Origin: Bacteroidota bacterium
GTDB taxonomy: Bacteria; Bacteroidota; Bacteroidia; UKL13-3
Reading direction: 5' to 3'
Assembly: GCA_947456185.1 (NCBI GenBank)
Contig: CANGPW010000005.1
Location: 1 to 58,897 of the forward strand
DNA length: 58,897 nt
Part shown: positions 1 through 9,865 of the stretch, piece by piece
Layout: every line of letters begins with the position of its first letter
Numbering within the stretch: the stretch's first letter is position 1
Position numbers and translations under genes: made by a program
Notes under the pieces: model-generated
The model's database searches: none
The model's input: the letters and a program-made list of their open reading frames with translations, nothing else
What the model was told of the DNA's origin: nothing

Positions 1-282
1 AAACAACAAATAGACGTAAGGAGTTTGGATTTAAGCAAAGAATTTCGCTCAAGTGGAAAATTAGTATTGCAAGATTTACCAATAAAAGAAGGGTTAGACA
101 AAGAAACTGCCAAAAAAGTAGTATCATTTATTAAAGACACAAAACTAAAAGTTCAAGCAAGTATCATGGACGATCAGGTTAGAGTAACAGCCAAGCAAAT
201 AGATGATTTACAAAACACCATGTCGGCTGTTAGAGGACATGATTTTGACGTTCCACTTCAATTTGATAACATGAGAAGCTAA
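1..282 (+). CDS. yajQ: YajQ/DUF520 family nucleotide-binding protein, C-terminal part (truncated by window edge)
   Basis: Frame is open from base 1; C-terminus KLKVQASIMDDQVRVTAKQIDDLQ...PLQFDNMR matches the YajQ signature. Confidence 0.85.
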   Translation, partial: KQQIDVRSLDLSKEFRSSGKLVLQDLPIKEGLDKETAKKVVSFIKDTKLKVQASIMDDQVRVTAKQIDDLQNTMSAVRGHDFDVPLQFDNMRS

Positions 283-363
283 CGGATTTTGGATGTTGTC
301 CCGATGCATCGGAATTGAATGTTGGATGTTTTAATTGAAAACAGTATTGAATAATGAATTATT

Positions 364-404
364 AAAAAAAAAGTCCGTTTGTAAATGCAACCGGACTTTT
401 TTTT
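364..404. terminator. Rho-independent, possibly bidirectional terminator
   Basis: AAGTCCG ... CGGACTT hairpin flanked by A-run and T-run between convergent genes. Confidence 0.75.
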
Positions 405-420
405 CTAATTTATTATAAAA

Positions 421-3003
421 TTATTCTAAAATAATTTTCTTAGTAATGCTTCCATTATCTGATTTAATATTCAAGAAATAAATACCTGCATTTAAATTAG
501 TAGCATCAAACTCAGCTAAATTTTCATTGATAGTTTTAGCTAAAATTGATAATTTTTTTCCACTTATATCTACTAAATTAAATTCCACATTTTGTAAATT
601 ATAATTTGCATTTATACTGAATTTACCTTTACTAGGATTTGGAAAAATATCAATTGATTGTTGATTTATAACATCATTGATTGAAATAGTTAATTCCGCG
701 GGTAATTTAAATCCATTTTTACCATCTGAACGAGATGTGGCTAAACCTTGAGATGCATCCGCCCCCATTCCTCTTCTGGCAAAAGCTTTCCAAAGTAATA
801 ATTTATTTGAACCTCCATTTAAAATTGAATCAGCTAATATTACAGCATTTCTTGCATCCATAAAACCAGGATTACAAGGTTGTAATTTTAAACCTTCGAC
901 TACTAATTGTAGGGTTTTATTATTACCTCCTGTTCCTGTATACATATTTTCATCAAAACCGTATTTGTCAATCATGTCTAAATAAATATCGTATAATGCA
1001 CTACACCAAACAAAACCAACACCATGAGGAATACTAAGTGTTTTTATACTTTCATAAGTAACAGGATTGGTAATCATACTTCTTGCATATTTATAAGGTC
1101 GAATTCCTAAACCTGAAGTATCTTCTCCAATTAAATGAGTTCCCACTCCTCTGCCAGCTAATGTTGTTTCATATGGTTTTGAAGTTAAAACCAAGGCAAA
1201 AAAATCGCTCCAACCCTCACCTGCTTGTTCTTGATTGGTTAAACATGATGAATTTCCCGCACCACCAGTTAATCGAGTTGAAATTCCATGACCATATTCG
1301 TGTGCAATTACCCCATTGTCTAAATCGCTGTCATAAATTCTTTTAGTTGATGCAACGCTAGAATCAAATAAACTTACATTTAATCCAATAGTGTCTAGTT
1401 TAAATTTATCACCATCGGCTTTTGCAATCATCAATGAAGGAATTGTTATACCAGCAGAAGAACCAGTCATGGCAAATGCACCGTTTGCAGAACTGTTTAT
1501 AATAACAGCAGCAATGGCTCCCGCATTTTGAGCATTTAATATTTTAGTAGCATAAGTGCAATTAGTTCCTCCCCTAGTAATTAGAGCAATTTTACCTGCT
1601 AATGCAGCACTATTTACTAAAGTAGAACAACCCAAAGTTGGATTTATTGTTCCATCATTTACCAAAACCATATTGGCAGTGATAGGAACTAAACTTAATT
1701 TAGGACTAAAGGTTGCCAAAATTCCACCATATTTTTTTGCAATTGGCGAAGGTGAGTTTACCTCTAAAATATTAGAAACAGCAGCAGTTGGAACTCCCCA
1801 CAAATACATTTGCATTCTTGAATTCATTCCGTCAACTGGAGTTGCAAAGTTTGCATTATCGGTACCGCTACCATCTTGAGCATCGGCATTTACATAATCA
1901 TTACCAAGTCCTAAACCTGTATAATTTTTTTGTTGAAAATTACCACTTTCCTCATCAAAACCATAATTATTAAAAACATCGTGCATGGTATTATTCCAAA
2001 AAAATAAATTTGTAATTGCAGCGCTTAAATTAGGACGAGGACCAGCATCTAAACCATAAGGAAAATCAAAAATTAAATCATTTCCACCATTTGGCGAAAA
2101 ACCAGTTGTTCCGTTAGAACCTAGCGTATCTTCTTTTGCCCAAACATTGTTACCACGTGTTATTGTATAATCTGCTCCATCAATTGCATCAGTATCATGC
2201 CAACCATATGGCGAAGCATTGATATCATTGGCGTTAGAAACTAATTGCCTATTTCCTCTTGCCGGACTTTCCATAGGAATAGGATATACATTGTAAGATC
2301 CGGCTGGGCTAGTTTTACCTATAGAATTGTTATCTTCAAATTCAAAATAATAAGGTTTATTAATATTTGATGCTGTCATGTTTTCAGCATTACATTTGGT
2401 TGTATAATTATTTTTTTCAATGATAGAACCGTCTTGCGCATCTATAATTAAATTTAACCAATCATTGGTCTCATCATTTAATACTTCTATTTCCCATGCA
2501 GCAAACAATTGATTGTTTTTTTCATAAAAAACAGGTTTACCATTTATTGCTTCACTTGAAACATTTTTATCAACTATTTTAAAATTAGCATTGCTTGGTA
2601 AAGCAGATTTATTTAACACATTTTTTACAATTTTTGCTTCAGTTAAAGCAATATTCAATGCAGTAGATGCATCTATTTTTAAAGCATTTGCTATTACAAC
2701 ATTACTTTTTAAAGCAATGTTTTTAGAAATAATATTCCCATTTTTATCAATGTGAATGCTACTTTGGGTGTTAAAAACCTCGTTACCATTTACTACTTGT
2801 TTAAAATAAATATGTGTAATTCCTGTTTTTTTATCTAATGATGAACTATTAACAATAACTTCAGATTCAGTTACGTTAGGAAATCCATTTTTATTAAGTT
2901 GCTGAACTACGTCAATATGAGCGTTCTGAGCATATGAAACTGCGCTTATTGAAAGCAAAAATGCTGTGAAAATTCTCTTCATTTGGTTTTTATTTATTAC
3001 CAA
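421..3003 (-). CDS. M36 (fungalysin-like) metallopeptidase with PA domain and T9SS type A sorting domain
   Basis: HEYGHGISTRL zinc motif, PA-like insert, C-terminal IFPNPSKGKF...GIYFLNIKSDNGSITKKIILE. Confidence 0.88.
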   Translation of the reverse strand: MVINKNQMKRIFTAFLLSISAVSYAQNAHIDVVQQLNKNGFPNVTESEVIVNSSSLDKKTGITHIYFKQVVNGNEVFNTQSSIHIDKNGNIISKNIALKSNVVIANALKIDASTALNIALTEAKIVKNVLNKSALPSNANFKIVDKNVSSEAINGKPVFYEKNNQLFAAWEIEVLNDETNDWLNLIIDAQDGSIIEKNNYTTKCNAENMTASNINKPYYFEFEDNNSIGKTSPAGSYNVYPIPMESPARGNRQLVSNANDINASPYGWHDTDAIDGADYTITRGNNVWAKEDTLGSNGTTGFSPNGGNDLIFDFPYGLDAGPRPNLSAAITNLFFWNNTMHDVFNNYGFDEESGNFQQKNYTGLGLGNDYVNADAQDGSGTDNANFATPVDGMNSRMQMYLWGVPTAAVSNILEVNSPSPIAKKYGGILATFSPKLSLVPITANMVLVNDGTINPTLGCSTLVNSAALAGKIALITRGGTNCTYATKILNAQNAGAIAAVIINSSANGAFAMTGSSAGITIPSLMIAKADGDKFKLDTIGLNVSLFDSSVASTKRIYDSDLDNGVIAHEYGHGISTRLTGGAGNSSCLTNQEQAGEGWSDFFALVLTSKPYETTLAGRGVGTHLIGEDTSGLGIRPYKYARSMITNPVTYESIKTLSIPHGVGFVWCSALYDIYLDMIDKYGFDENMYTGTGGNNKTLQLVVEGLKLQPCNPGFMDARNAVILADSILNGGSNKLLLWKAFARRGMGADASQGLATSRSDGKNGFKLPAELTISINDVINQQSIDIFPNPSKGKFSINANYNLQNVEFNLVDISGKKLSILAKTINENLAEFDATNLNAGIYFLNIKSDNGSITKKIILE

Positions 3004-3098
3004 ATATATAATAAGTTTTTAAAAAACAATGCCTTACATAAATACGATTGTAGTTTGTGTATTTAAAAGTTATTTTGCAACCAATATTTTTAAAATAA

Positions 3099-4103
3099 AT
3101 GAATAAAGAAATAGTAGTTAGCGGAATAAGACCAACTGGAAATTTACATTTAGGAAATTACATGGGTGCTGTAAAAAATTTTATAAAAATGCAGTATGAA
3201 TATAACTGTTATTTTTTTATAGCCGATTTTCATTCCCTAACAACTCATCCTAATCCTAAGGATTTACATCAAAATGTAAAGCAGGTTTTAGCTGAATACA
3301 TTGCATGTGGTATTGATCCCGAAGCATGTACTATATATATTCAAAGTGATTTACCTGAAATAGCTGAGTTGTACTTATTATTAAATATGCATGCTTATAA
3401 AGGTGAATTGGAAAGAGTAACTTCATTTAAAGAAAAAGCAAAATCACATCCTAATAATATCAATGCGGGTTTATTAACCTATCCAGTTTTAATGGCTGCC
3501 GATATATTGATACACAAAGCGCTAAAAGTGCCAGTAGGTAAAGACCAAGAACAACATTTGGAAATGGCTAGAACTTTTGGAAATAGGTTCAATAGAATTT
3601 ATAATAATGTGTTGTTTCCTGAACCACAAGCATTTAATTATGGCAATCAATTAGTAAAAGTTCCAGGACTACAAGGAGGCGGAAAAATGAGTAAAAGTGA
3701 TGGAGATAATACTGTTATCAATTTAAATGATGATGATGCAACTGTTAGAAAAAAAATAATGAAAGCGGTGAGCGATGTTTCACCATTAGAACCAAACTCC
3801 ACTCCTAGCCAAGCTGTTCAAAATTTATTTGATTTAATGACATTGGTTTCTAGCCAAGAAGTAATAAATTATTATAAAACAACATTTGCAGATTGTAGCA
3901 TTCGTTATGGCGATTTAAAAAAACAACTTGCAGAAGACATGTCTACGTTTATTTCTCCAATTAAGCAAAGAATAGATGAAATAAGTGGCAATGATGAAAT
4001 GCTAGGGAAAATAGCTAAAATGGGCGCGGAAAAAGCCAGAGACAGTGCAAGCAAAACCATTGCTACCGCAAGAGAAATGATCGGTTTTACAAAATTTTAT
4101 TAG
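3099..4103 (+). CDS. trpS: Tryptophan--tRNA ligase
   Basis: GIRPTGNLHLGNYMGA and KMSKS motifs. Confidence 0.96.
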   Translation: MNKEIVVSGIRPTGNLHLGNYMGAVKNFIKMQYEYNCYFFIADFHSLTTHPNPKDLHQNVKQVLAEYIACGIDPEACTIYIQSDLPEIAELYLLLNMHAYKGELERVTSFKEKAKSHPNNINAGLLTYPVLMAADILIHKALKVPVGKDQEQHLEMARTFGNRFNRIYNNVLFPEPQAFNYGNQLVKVPGLQGGGKMSKSDGDNTVINLNDDDATVRKKIMKAVSDVSPLEPNSTPSQAVQNLFDLMTLVSSQEVINYYKTTFADCSIRYGDLKKQLAEDMSTFISPIKQRIDEISGNDEMLGKIAKMGAEKARDSASKTIATAREMIGFTKFY

Positions 4104-4139
4104 GGTAAATTTTAATTATTTAAAAACATTTATCTTAGT

Positions 4140-5087
4140 ATGAAAGTACATTATAACATTGATGAAATTCCAACAATAAAAAATGCCATTGTTAGTCAAG
4201 GTACTTTTGATGGTGTTCATTTGGCTCATAAAAAAATAATTGAACGCTTAAAACAAATTGCTTCTATTAAAAATGGAGAAACAGTAATAATTACATTTGA
4301 GCCACATCCTAGAATAGTGCTTTTGCCACTTGACCATGGTTTACAATTGTTAAGTACTTTAAATGAAAAAATAAATTTATTAGAAAAAGTAGGAATTGAC
4401 CATTTAATTATTCTACCATTTACTAAGGAGTTTTCACGCTTAAGTTCGGAACAATTTATCAGAAATATATTAGTTAATAAAATAAAAACCAATACTTTAG
4501 TAATTGGATACGACCATAGATTTGGAAAAAACAGGGAAGGTTCGTTCGAGCATTTAAAAAATTCTGCATCACTTTATGAATTTGAAGTGGAGGAAATTCC
4601 AGAACAAGATATAGATGATATAGCTGTAAGTTCAACTAAAATTAGACAAGCACTGTTAAATAACGATATTCAAACTGCTCAAAAATACTTGGGAAATAGT
4701 TATAGTTTGGAAGGAAATGTAATTAAAGGAAAGCAATTAGGAAGAACAATTGGTTATCCAACTGCCAATATTGAAGTAGAAAATTCGTATAAACTAATAC
4801 CACAAGACGGGGTTTACGCAGTTTGGGTTTGGTATAATAAAGCACGATTTGGCGGCATGTTAAATATTGGTAATAACCCCACAATAAAGGATAAAGGAAG
4901 AAGCATTGAGGTAAATATTTTTAATTTTGAAAAGGAAATATATACTGAAAATTTAAAAATAGAATTTGTTAGTAAACTTCGAAATGAAGTGAAATTTGAT
5001 GGCTTAGATGCACTAAAAAATCAATTGCATTTAGACAAACAAAATGCCCAAGCAATACTGAATAAAATTGGAGTTGCAATTATTTAA
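4140..5087 (+). CDS. ribF: Bifunctional riboflavin kinase / FAD synthetase
   Basis: GTFDGVHLAHKKII nucleotidyltransferase motif and GRTIGYPTANIE flavokinase motif. Confidence 0.95.
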   Translation: MKVHYNIDEIPTIKNAIVSQGTFDGVHLAHKKIIERLKQIASIKNGETVIITFEPHPRIVLLPLDHGLQLLSTLNEKINLLEKVGIDHLIILPFTKEFSRLSSEQFIRNILVNKIKTNTLVIGYDHRFGKNREGSFEHLKNSASLYEFEVEEIPEQDIDDIAVSSTKIRQALLNNDIQTAQKYLGNSYSLEGNVIKGKQLGRTIGYPTANIEVENSYKLIPQDGVYAVWVWYNKARFGGMLNIGNNPTIKDKGRSIEVNIFNFEKEIYTENLKIEFVSKLRNEVKFDGLDALKNQLHLDKQNAQAILNKIGVAII

Positions 5088-5180
5088 TATAAATTGTGCA
5101 AATTTGCAATGAAAGTCTGCTACTTTTAAAAAATTAAAAAGTAGTTTGAAAATACAAATAAGTGAAATTGGAAAACACCA

Positions 5181-5720
5181 ATGAACAGTAAAATTATACT
5201 TGAAAAAAAACAATTTAGCATTGTAATAGATAGGCTTTGTTATGAGCTTATTGAAAAACATGGATCATTTGAAAACACTGCCATTATTGGGCTTCAACCT
5301 CGAGGAACATTTTTTGCAAGAAGAATTTTAAAGCGTTTGGTTGAAATAACTGAAAACGAAAAATTACTTTATGGCGAATTAGATATTTCATTTTACAGAG
5401 ATGATTTTAGACGTGGAAAAGTACAAATAGTTCCCAATGCCATGAAAATAAATTTTACAGTTGAAAGCAAAAAAGTGGTATTGATTGACGATGTACTTTA
5501 TACAGGTAGAAGTATTCGTTCTGCTTTGGATGCTTTAGTTGATTTTGGAAGACCAGAAAAAGTAGAGTTAATGGTTTTAATTGACAGGCGTTTTAGCCGC
5601 CATTTACCAATTCAACCCGATTACACGGGAATAACAGTAGATACAAGGGCAAACGACAAGGTGAAAGTGGAATGGAAAGAAAATAGTAAAGCAGATGTTG
5701 CATCAATAATAAGTAATTAA
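5181..5720 (+). CDS. pyrR: Bifunctional pyr operon regulator / uracil phosphoribosyltransferase
   Basis: PRPP loop VVLIDDVLYTGRSIRSALDAL; followed by pyrB. Confidence 0.93.
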   Translation: MNSKIILEKKQFSIVIDRLCYELIEKHGSFENTAIIGLQPRGTFFARRILKRLVEITENEKLLYGELDISFYRDDFRRGKVQIVPNAMKINFTVESKKVVLIDDVLYTGRSIRSALDALVDFGRPEKVELMVLIDRRFSRHLPIQPDYTGITVDTRANDKVKVEWKENSKADVASIISN

Positions 5721-5724
5721 TTCA

Positions 5725-6651
5725 ATGAAACAATTTACACAAAAGCATTTACTTGGCATAAAAGACATTACTGTAGACGATATAGAATTGATATTTGAAA
5801 CAGCCGATGGTTTTAAAACTGTTATCAATAGACCCATTAAAAAAGTTCCTTCATTGCGCGATGTAACCATTGCAAATATCTTTTTTGAAAACTCTACTCG
5901 CACAAGAATTTCATTTGAATTGGCACAAAAAAGATTGAGTGCAGATACTGTAAATTTTGCTGCATCCTCTTCATCTGTTTCAAAAGGCGAAACATTAATT
6001 GACACCGTAAATAATATTTTGGCCATGAAAGTTGACATGGTAGTAATGCGCCATCCTGCTCCAGGAGCCGCTATTTTCTTATCACAACACATCAATGCTA
6101 ATATCATCAATGCTGGTGATGGAACCCATGAGCATCCAACGCAAGCTTTGCTTGATGCATTTTCAATACGAGAAAAATTTGGAAATGTAAATGGCAAAAA
6201 AGTGGTAATAGTAGGTGACATTTTACATTCACGGGTGGCCATTTCAAATATCATTTGTTTGAAAAAATTAGGAGCTGAAGTAATGGTTTGCGGACCTACC
6301 ACTTTAATTCCAAAACACATAGAAAGCTTAGGTGTAAAAGTAGAAACAGACTTGATGAAAGCCCTTAATTGGTGTGATGTGGCCAATATGTTACGCATTC
6401 AATTAGAACGTCAAGATATTAAATACTTCCCTTCATTGCGAGAATACAGCATGCTTTATGGTTTAGATAAAAAACGCTTAGATTCATTGGATAAAGAAAT
6501 TGTAGTAATGCATCCAGGACCTATTAACAGAGGCGTAGAAATTACCAGTGATGTAGCCGATAGCAAACATGCTATTATTTTAGACCAAGTAGAAAATGGC
6601 GTAGCCATTAGAATGGCTGTAATGTATTTATTGGCAAGCCAACAATCATAA
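5725..6651 (+). CDS. pyrB: Aspartate carbamoyltransferase catalytic subunit
   Basis: FFENSTRTRISFE and MHPGPINRGVEI motifs. Confidence 0.96.
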   Translation: MKQFTQKHLLGIKDITVDDIELIFETADGFKTVINRPIKKVPSLRDVTIANIFFENSTRTRISFELAQKRLSADTVNFAASSSSVSKGETLIDTVNNILAMKVDMVVMRHPAPGAAIFLSQHINANIINAGDGTHEHPTQALLDAFSIREKFGNVNGKKVVIVGDILHSRVAISNIICLKKLGAEVMVCGPTTLIPKHIESLGVKVETDLMKALNWCDVANMLRIQLERQDIKYFPSLREYSMLYGLDKKRLDSLDKEIVVMHPGPINRGVEITSDVADSKHAIILDQVENGVAIRMAVMYLLASQQS

Positions 6652-6683
6652 GAGATTATTTCTTAAGCAAAATAAATCGAAAC

Positions 6684-7409
6684 TTACTTCGCAAAAACTA
6701 CCACCAAAGCAAAGAAAACGCCAATTAAAACAGCATAAGTTTTGAGTTTTGAGAATTGATGGTGTTCCGATGATTCAAACAAAATGGTAGTAGAAATGTG
6801 TAAAAAAGTTCCAATTACAAATGCCATAAATTGATTAAAAACCAATTCAGGAACAGAATAATTTAAACTATAGCTCAGCATTGCTCCTATTGGCGAAGCC
6901 AAACAATAAAAAGTCATCAAAGCTATGATTACTTTATTGTTTAATTTTAAACCTTTTAAGATTATTGCCAAGGCAAAAGCTGCTGGAAATTCGTGCAATG
7001 CAATACCCACCAAAATAGAATAACTTATACTAGCATTGCTTTGAAAAAAAGCACCCAAAGGAATTCCTTCTAAAAATGTATGCAAGCACATACTGGCAAT
7101 AATGCCAAATGGAATGACATGTTTTTTAACTACATCGTGCAAGTGAAAATGGCCGTGTTCAATTCCTTTTGAATATTTTTCCATTAATATTTGAAACCAA
7201 AAACCTGCTAAAATAAACATGCCCGTATATTTATTTGAATTGGAATATACTTCTGGCATTAAACTTATAATAGTTATTGAAAACAAATAAGCACCCGCAA
7301 ACGATAACAATAATTTTAATTTATTTTCATCGTATTTATTAGAATACAATGCAGCCAAAGAACCTAAAAAAGGTGAAATAAATAGCAATCCTAAAAACAA
7401 AAAACACAT
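6684..7409 (-). CDS. ZIP family metal transporter
   Basis: Multi-TM; HTFLEGIPLG and ALHEFPAAFALA motifs. Confidence 0.85.
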   Translation of the reverse strand: MCFLFLGLLFISPFLGSLAALYSNKYDENKLKLLLSFAGAYLFSITIISLMPEVYSNSNKYTGMFILAGFWFQILMEKYSKGIEHGHFHLHDVVKKHVIPFGIIASMCLHTFLEGIPLGAFFQSNASISYSILVGIALHEFPAAFALAIILKGLKLNNKVIIALMTFYCLASPIGAMLSYSLNYSVPELVFNQFMAFVIGTFLHISTTILFESSEHHQFSKLKTYAVLIGVFFALVVVFAK

Positions 7410-7436
7410 GATATAATATTTGATATAATGATTAAA

Positions 7437-8000
7437 TTAATTGGCAAGTTTAATAAATTTTAAGCTATACCGAGCAAATGCAGCACCGAATAAACTACCT
7501 ACCAAGGCGCCAAAAAACACATCGAGTGGATAATGAACGCCAACATATACTTGGGAAAATGCAATGGAAAAAGCCCAAAACAATGCAACAGGAATGACCC
7601 ATTTACCAACATGTTTAAAATAAAAAATAAAGAATAATGCCAAAGCAAAATGATTGGTTGCATGAGCTGAAATAAAGCTAAAACCATTACAACTTGGCAC
7701 CAAATGATGAACCAATCCTTGTAAATTTGGTTCGCTACAAGGCCTAATTCTCATAAAAGTATTTTTAACTAAATTAGCACTAAATTGATCAGAAACAGTA
7801 ATCATTAATGCAATCACCAACAATATTTTCCAAGTGTCGTTTTTGTAATTTGTATAGAAAAAATAAATGATAGCGGCATAAAAAATATACCAAGTGCTTT
7901 GATTACGAATAATTGGGCAAAGCCAATCCAAAAATGAATTAGCAAGCGTATTATTTACAAACAAAAACCACAACCTGTCGTATTGTAATATAGTTTCCAT
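7437..8000 (-). CDS. PAP2-type phosphatase
   Basis: R(I)RPC..., FISAHATNHFA, SQVYVGVHYPLDV PAP2 motifs. Confidence 0.88.
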   Translation of the reverse strand: METILQYDRLWFLFVNNTLANSFLDWLCPIIRNQSTWYIFYAAIIYFFYTNYKNDTWKILLVIALMITVSDQFSANLVKNTFMRIRPCSEPNLQGLVHHLVPSCNGFSFISAHATNHFALALFFIFYFKHVGKWVIPVALFWAFSIAFSQVYVGVHYPLDVFFGALVGSLFGAAFARYSLKFIKLAN

Positions 8001-8003
8001 GAA

Positions 8004-8741
8004 TTATACTTTTTGAGCTAAAAAAATCAATCTATCGCTGGTATTGGCTTCATAATTTTGAAGATGATAATTACCAAATACATTTAGAATTTTAAAACCA
8101 GTTTGCTCAAACAGTTTTTCAAAATCGGAAAGAGTTAGCAACTGAACTTCTTCTTGAAAATAGTAATTTTTATTATCAACGTCAAATGCTATTTGCTTAA
8201 TTACTTTTTGGTTTTCAATTACTTTTTTCAAATTAAATGTAACACCTTCAATGGTTTTTGTTTCAGTAATATTTTGTTGCAATTTTACCTTTTCAGCGTT
8301 CAAAAAATCAAGCAGTAAAATACCGTTAGGTTTTAAACAATGACGAAATTGATTCAACACTAGTTGATTTTCTTCATCCGATTTAAAATATCCAAAACTT
8401 GTAAATAAATTAAATGCATAATCAAAAACTGGATCTATGCATAAATTTCGTAAATCGGCTACTTCAAAATGCAAATTTTCATTTTCGAATTGCTTTGCAA
8501 AATCAATGCTATTGGCCGACAAATCAACACCTTTTAAGTTAAAACCTGCATTGTTTAAAAAAACAGAATGCCTTCCTTTGCCACAGGCTAAATCAACAAT
8601 GGTACTTCCTTCAGGTATTTTTAAAGCAGAAATTATGTTATTTAAAAAAAGTTCGGCTTCTGTTAAATCACGGTTTTTATATAAAATATGATAGTAAGGC
8701 GAATCAAACCAATCGGCAAACCATTCTTTGTTGTTATTCAT
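8004..8741 (-). CDS. Class I SAM-dependent methyltransferase
   Basis: VDLACGKGRHSVFL motif I; ATG at 8741 preferred over the track's alternative start at 8765. Confidence 0.82.
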   Translation of the reverse strand: MNNNKEWFADWFDSPYYHILYKNRDLTEAELFLNNIISALKIPEGSTIVDLACGKGRHSVFLNNAGFNLKGVDLSANSIDFAKQFENENLHFEVADLRNLCIDPVFDYAFNLFTSFGYFKSDEENQLVLNQFRHCLKPNGILLLDFLNAEKVKLQQNITETKTIEGVTFNLKKVIENQKVIKQIAFDVDNKNYYFQEEVQLLTLSDFEKLFEQTGFKILNVFGNYHLQNYEANTSDRLIFLAQKV

Positions 8742-8752
8742 AAATTGGGTTG

Positions 8753-8782
8753 CAAATAAAGGCAAATATTTTCAATTGTAAT
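8753..8782. repeat. 30-bp near-direct repeat, copy 1 (CAAATAAARGCAAATATTTTCAATWGTAAT)
   Basis: 28/30 identical to 9757-9786. Confidence 0.85.
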
Positions 8783-8850
8783 TGAAATGTTTGAAGGTTA
8801 ATTTTCATTCCGTTGGCTGTAATTCAACTTTGCTCAATAAACCTGAACGA

Positions 8851-9207
8851 CTATTCTTTGGTTGATTTTTTATAATCAATATTTTGTTCATTCAACATCA
8901 TCATTGAATTACTGTACAAAACTTCATGTTGAAGCTGTATATTTTTATGGAAATATTCGGGTAGCCTAGCCCAATCAAATATTTCAACTATGATTGGAAT
9001 ATTACTTTCTTGAATCTTTTCTTCTAAATCTAAAAAAACATCAATGGGTAGTTTTTGTAACAATGGAGTGCGTATAACCAAGTCAAGGTCACTTCCTTCA
9101 TGAGCATTACCATTCACTCTACTACCATAAGCCCATACTTCAATAGGCGTTTGAATACTATCAAATATTGCAATTAACCGTTCCTTATCTTTAGCTCTCA
9201 GTATCAT
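8851..9207 (-). CDS. MNT-domain nucleotidyltransferase, antitoxin candidate
   Basis: GSRVNGNAHEGSDLDLVI (GSX10DXD) motif. Confidence 0.87.
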   Translation of the reverse strand: MILRAKDKERLIAIFDSIQTPIEVWAYGSRVNGNAHEGSDLDLVIRTPLLQKLPIDVFLDLEEKIQESNIPIIVEIFDWARLPEYFHKNIQLQHEVLYSNSMMMLNEQNIDYKKSTKE

Positions 9208-9625
9208 TATTTTGTTGGTTTATGGCTGCTGCTAATTGTGTAGCATCAATTAAAAAGTTTGGGAGTAATACCAAAGTTTCTTCTGCAAAGTTTACTCCAT
9301 AATCGTGCGCAGTATTGTTTCTATTGTCTCTGTATTCAAAAAAACGTTCGCATAATTCTGGAGAAATTATACTTCTTAAAACTGCTTGTTTAAATACGTC
9401 TTTATAATACAATTGATCTACTGATTTTGAAGAATGGAAATAAGGTTTTAGTGCTTTACGCAATAATTTTCCGCATTGCTCTAAAATTATTTCAAACTCC
9501 TTTACACTTGCCGAACGATACATATCATAATCAATTTCATCAACATTTGCTTTAAGTAATAAACCATATGCTTTTTCTAAAGTACTTATGCATCTTAACA
9601 AATATGTTGTATCTATTTTGTTCAT
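9191..9625 (-). CDS. HEPT-domain protein, toxin candidate
   Basis: Helical; RNNTAH (Rx4H) motif; overlaps the downstream MNT gene by 17 nt. Confidence 0.85.
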   Translation of the reverse strand: MNKIDTTYLLRCISTLEKAYGLLLKANVDEIDYDMYRSASVKEFEIILEQCGKLLRKALKPYFHSSKSVDQLYYKDVFKQAVLRSIISPELCERFFEYRDNRNNTAHDYGVNFAEETLVLLPNFLIDATQLAAAINQQNNDTES

Positions 9626-9756
9626 TGAGTTTATTAGACTTTTTTATAAAAATGTATAGCCTTAATTAATTTTACTTGCTTTAAACAAATTTATTTAATT
9701 AGATTACAAATCCAATATTAAATGATTTGCTGTTATTAATATTGAATTCTATATTA

Positions 9757-9786
9757 CAAATAAAAGCAAATATTTTCAATAGTAAT
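9757..9786. repeat. 30-bp near-direct repeat, copy 2
   Basis: 28/30 identical to 8753-8782. Confidence 0.85.
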
Positions 9787-9865
9787 CAATCCAATTTATT
9801 GATCTGATCACCAATTTTCCATTAATCATATACAGCTTTAAACTAAAATTCGTTTATTTGCTTTC

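Noticed and set aside
1556-1879. 107-aa plus-strand ORF (also 1083-1346, 1788-1973)
   Set aside because: Antisense to the M36 peptidase gene.
5703-6398. 231-aa minus-strand ORF
   Set aside because: Lies antisense to pyrB, which has unambiguous motifs; no independent coding evidence.
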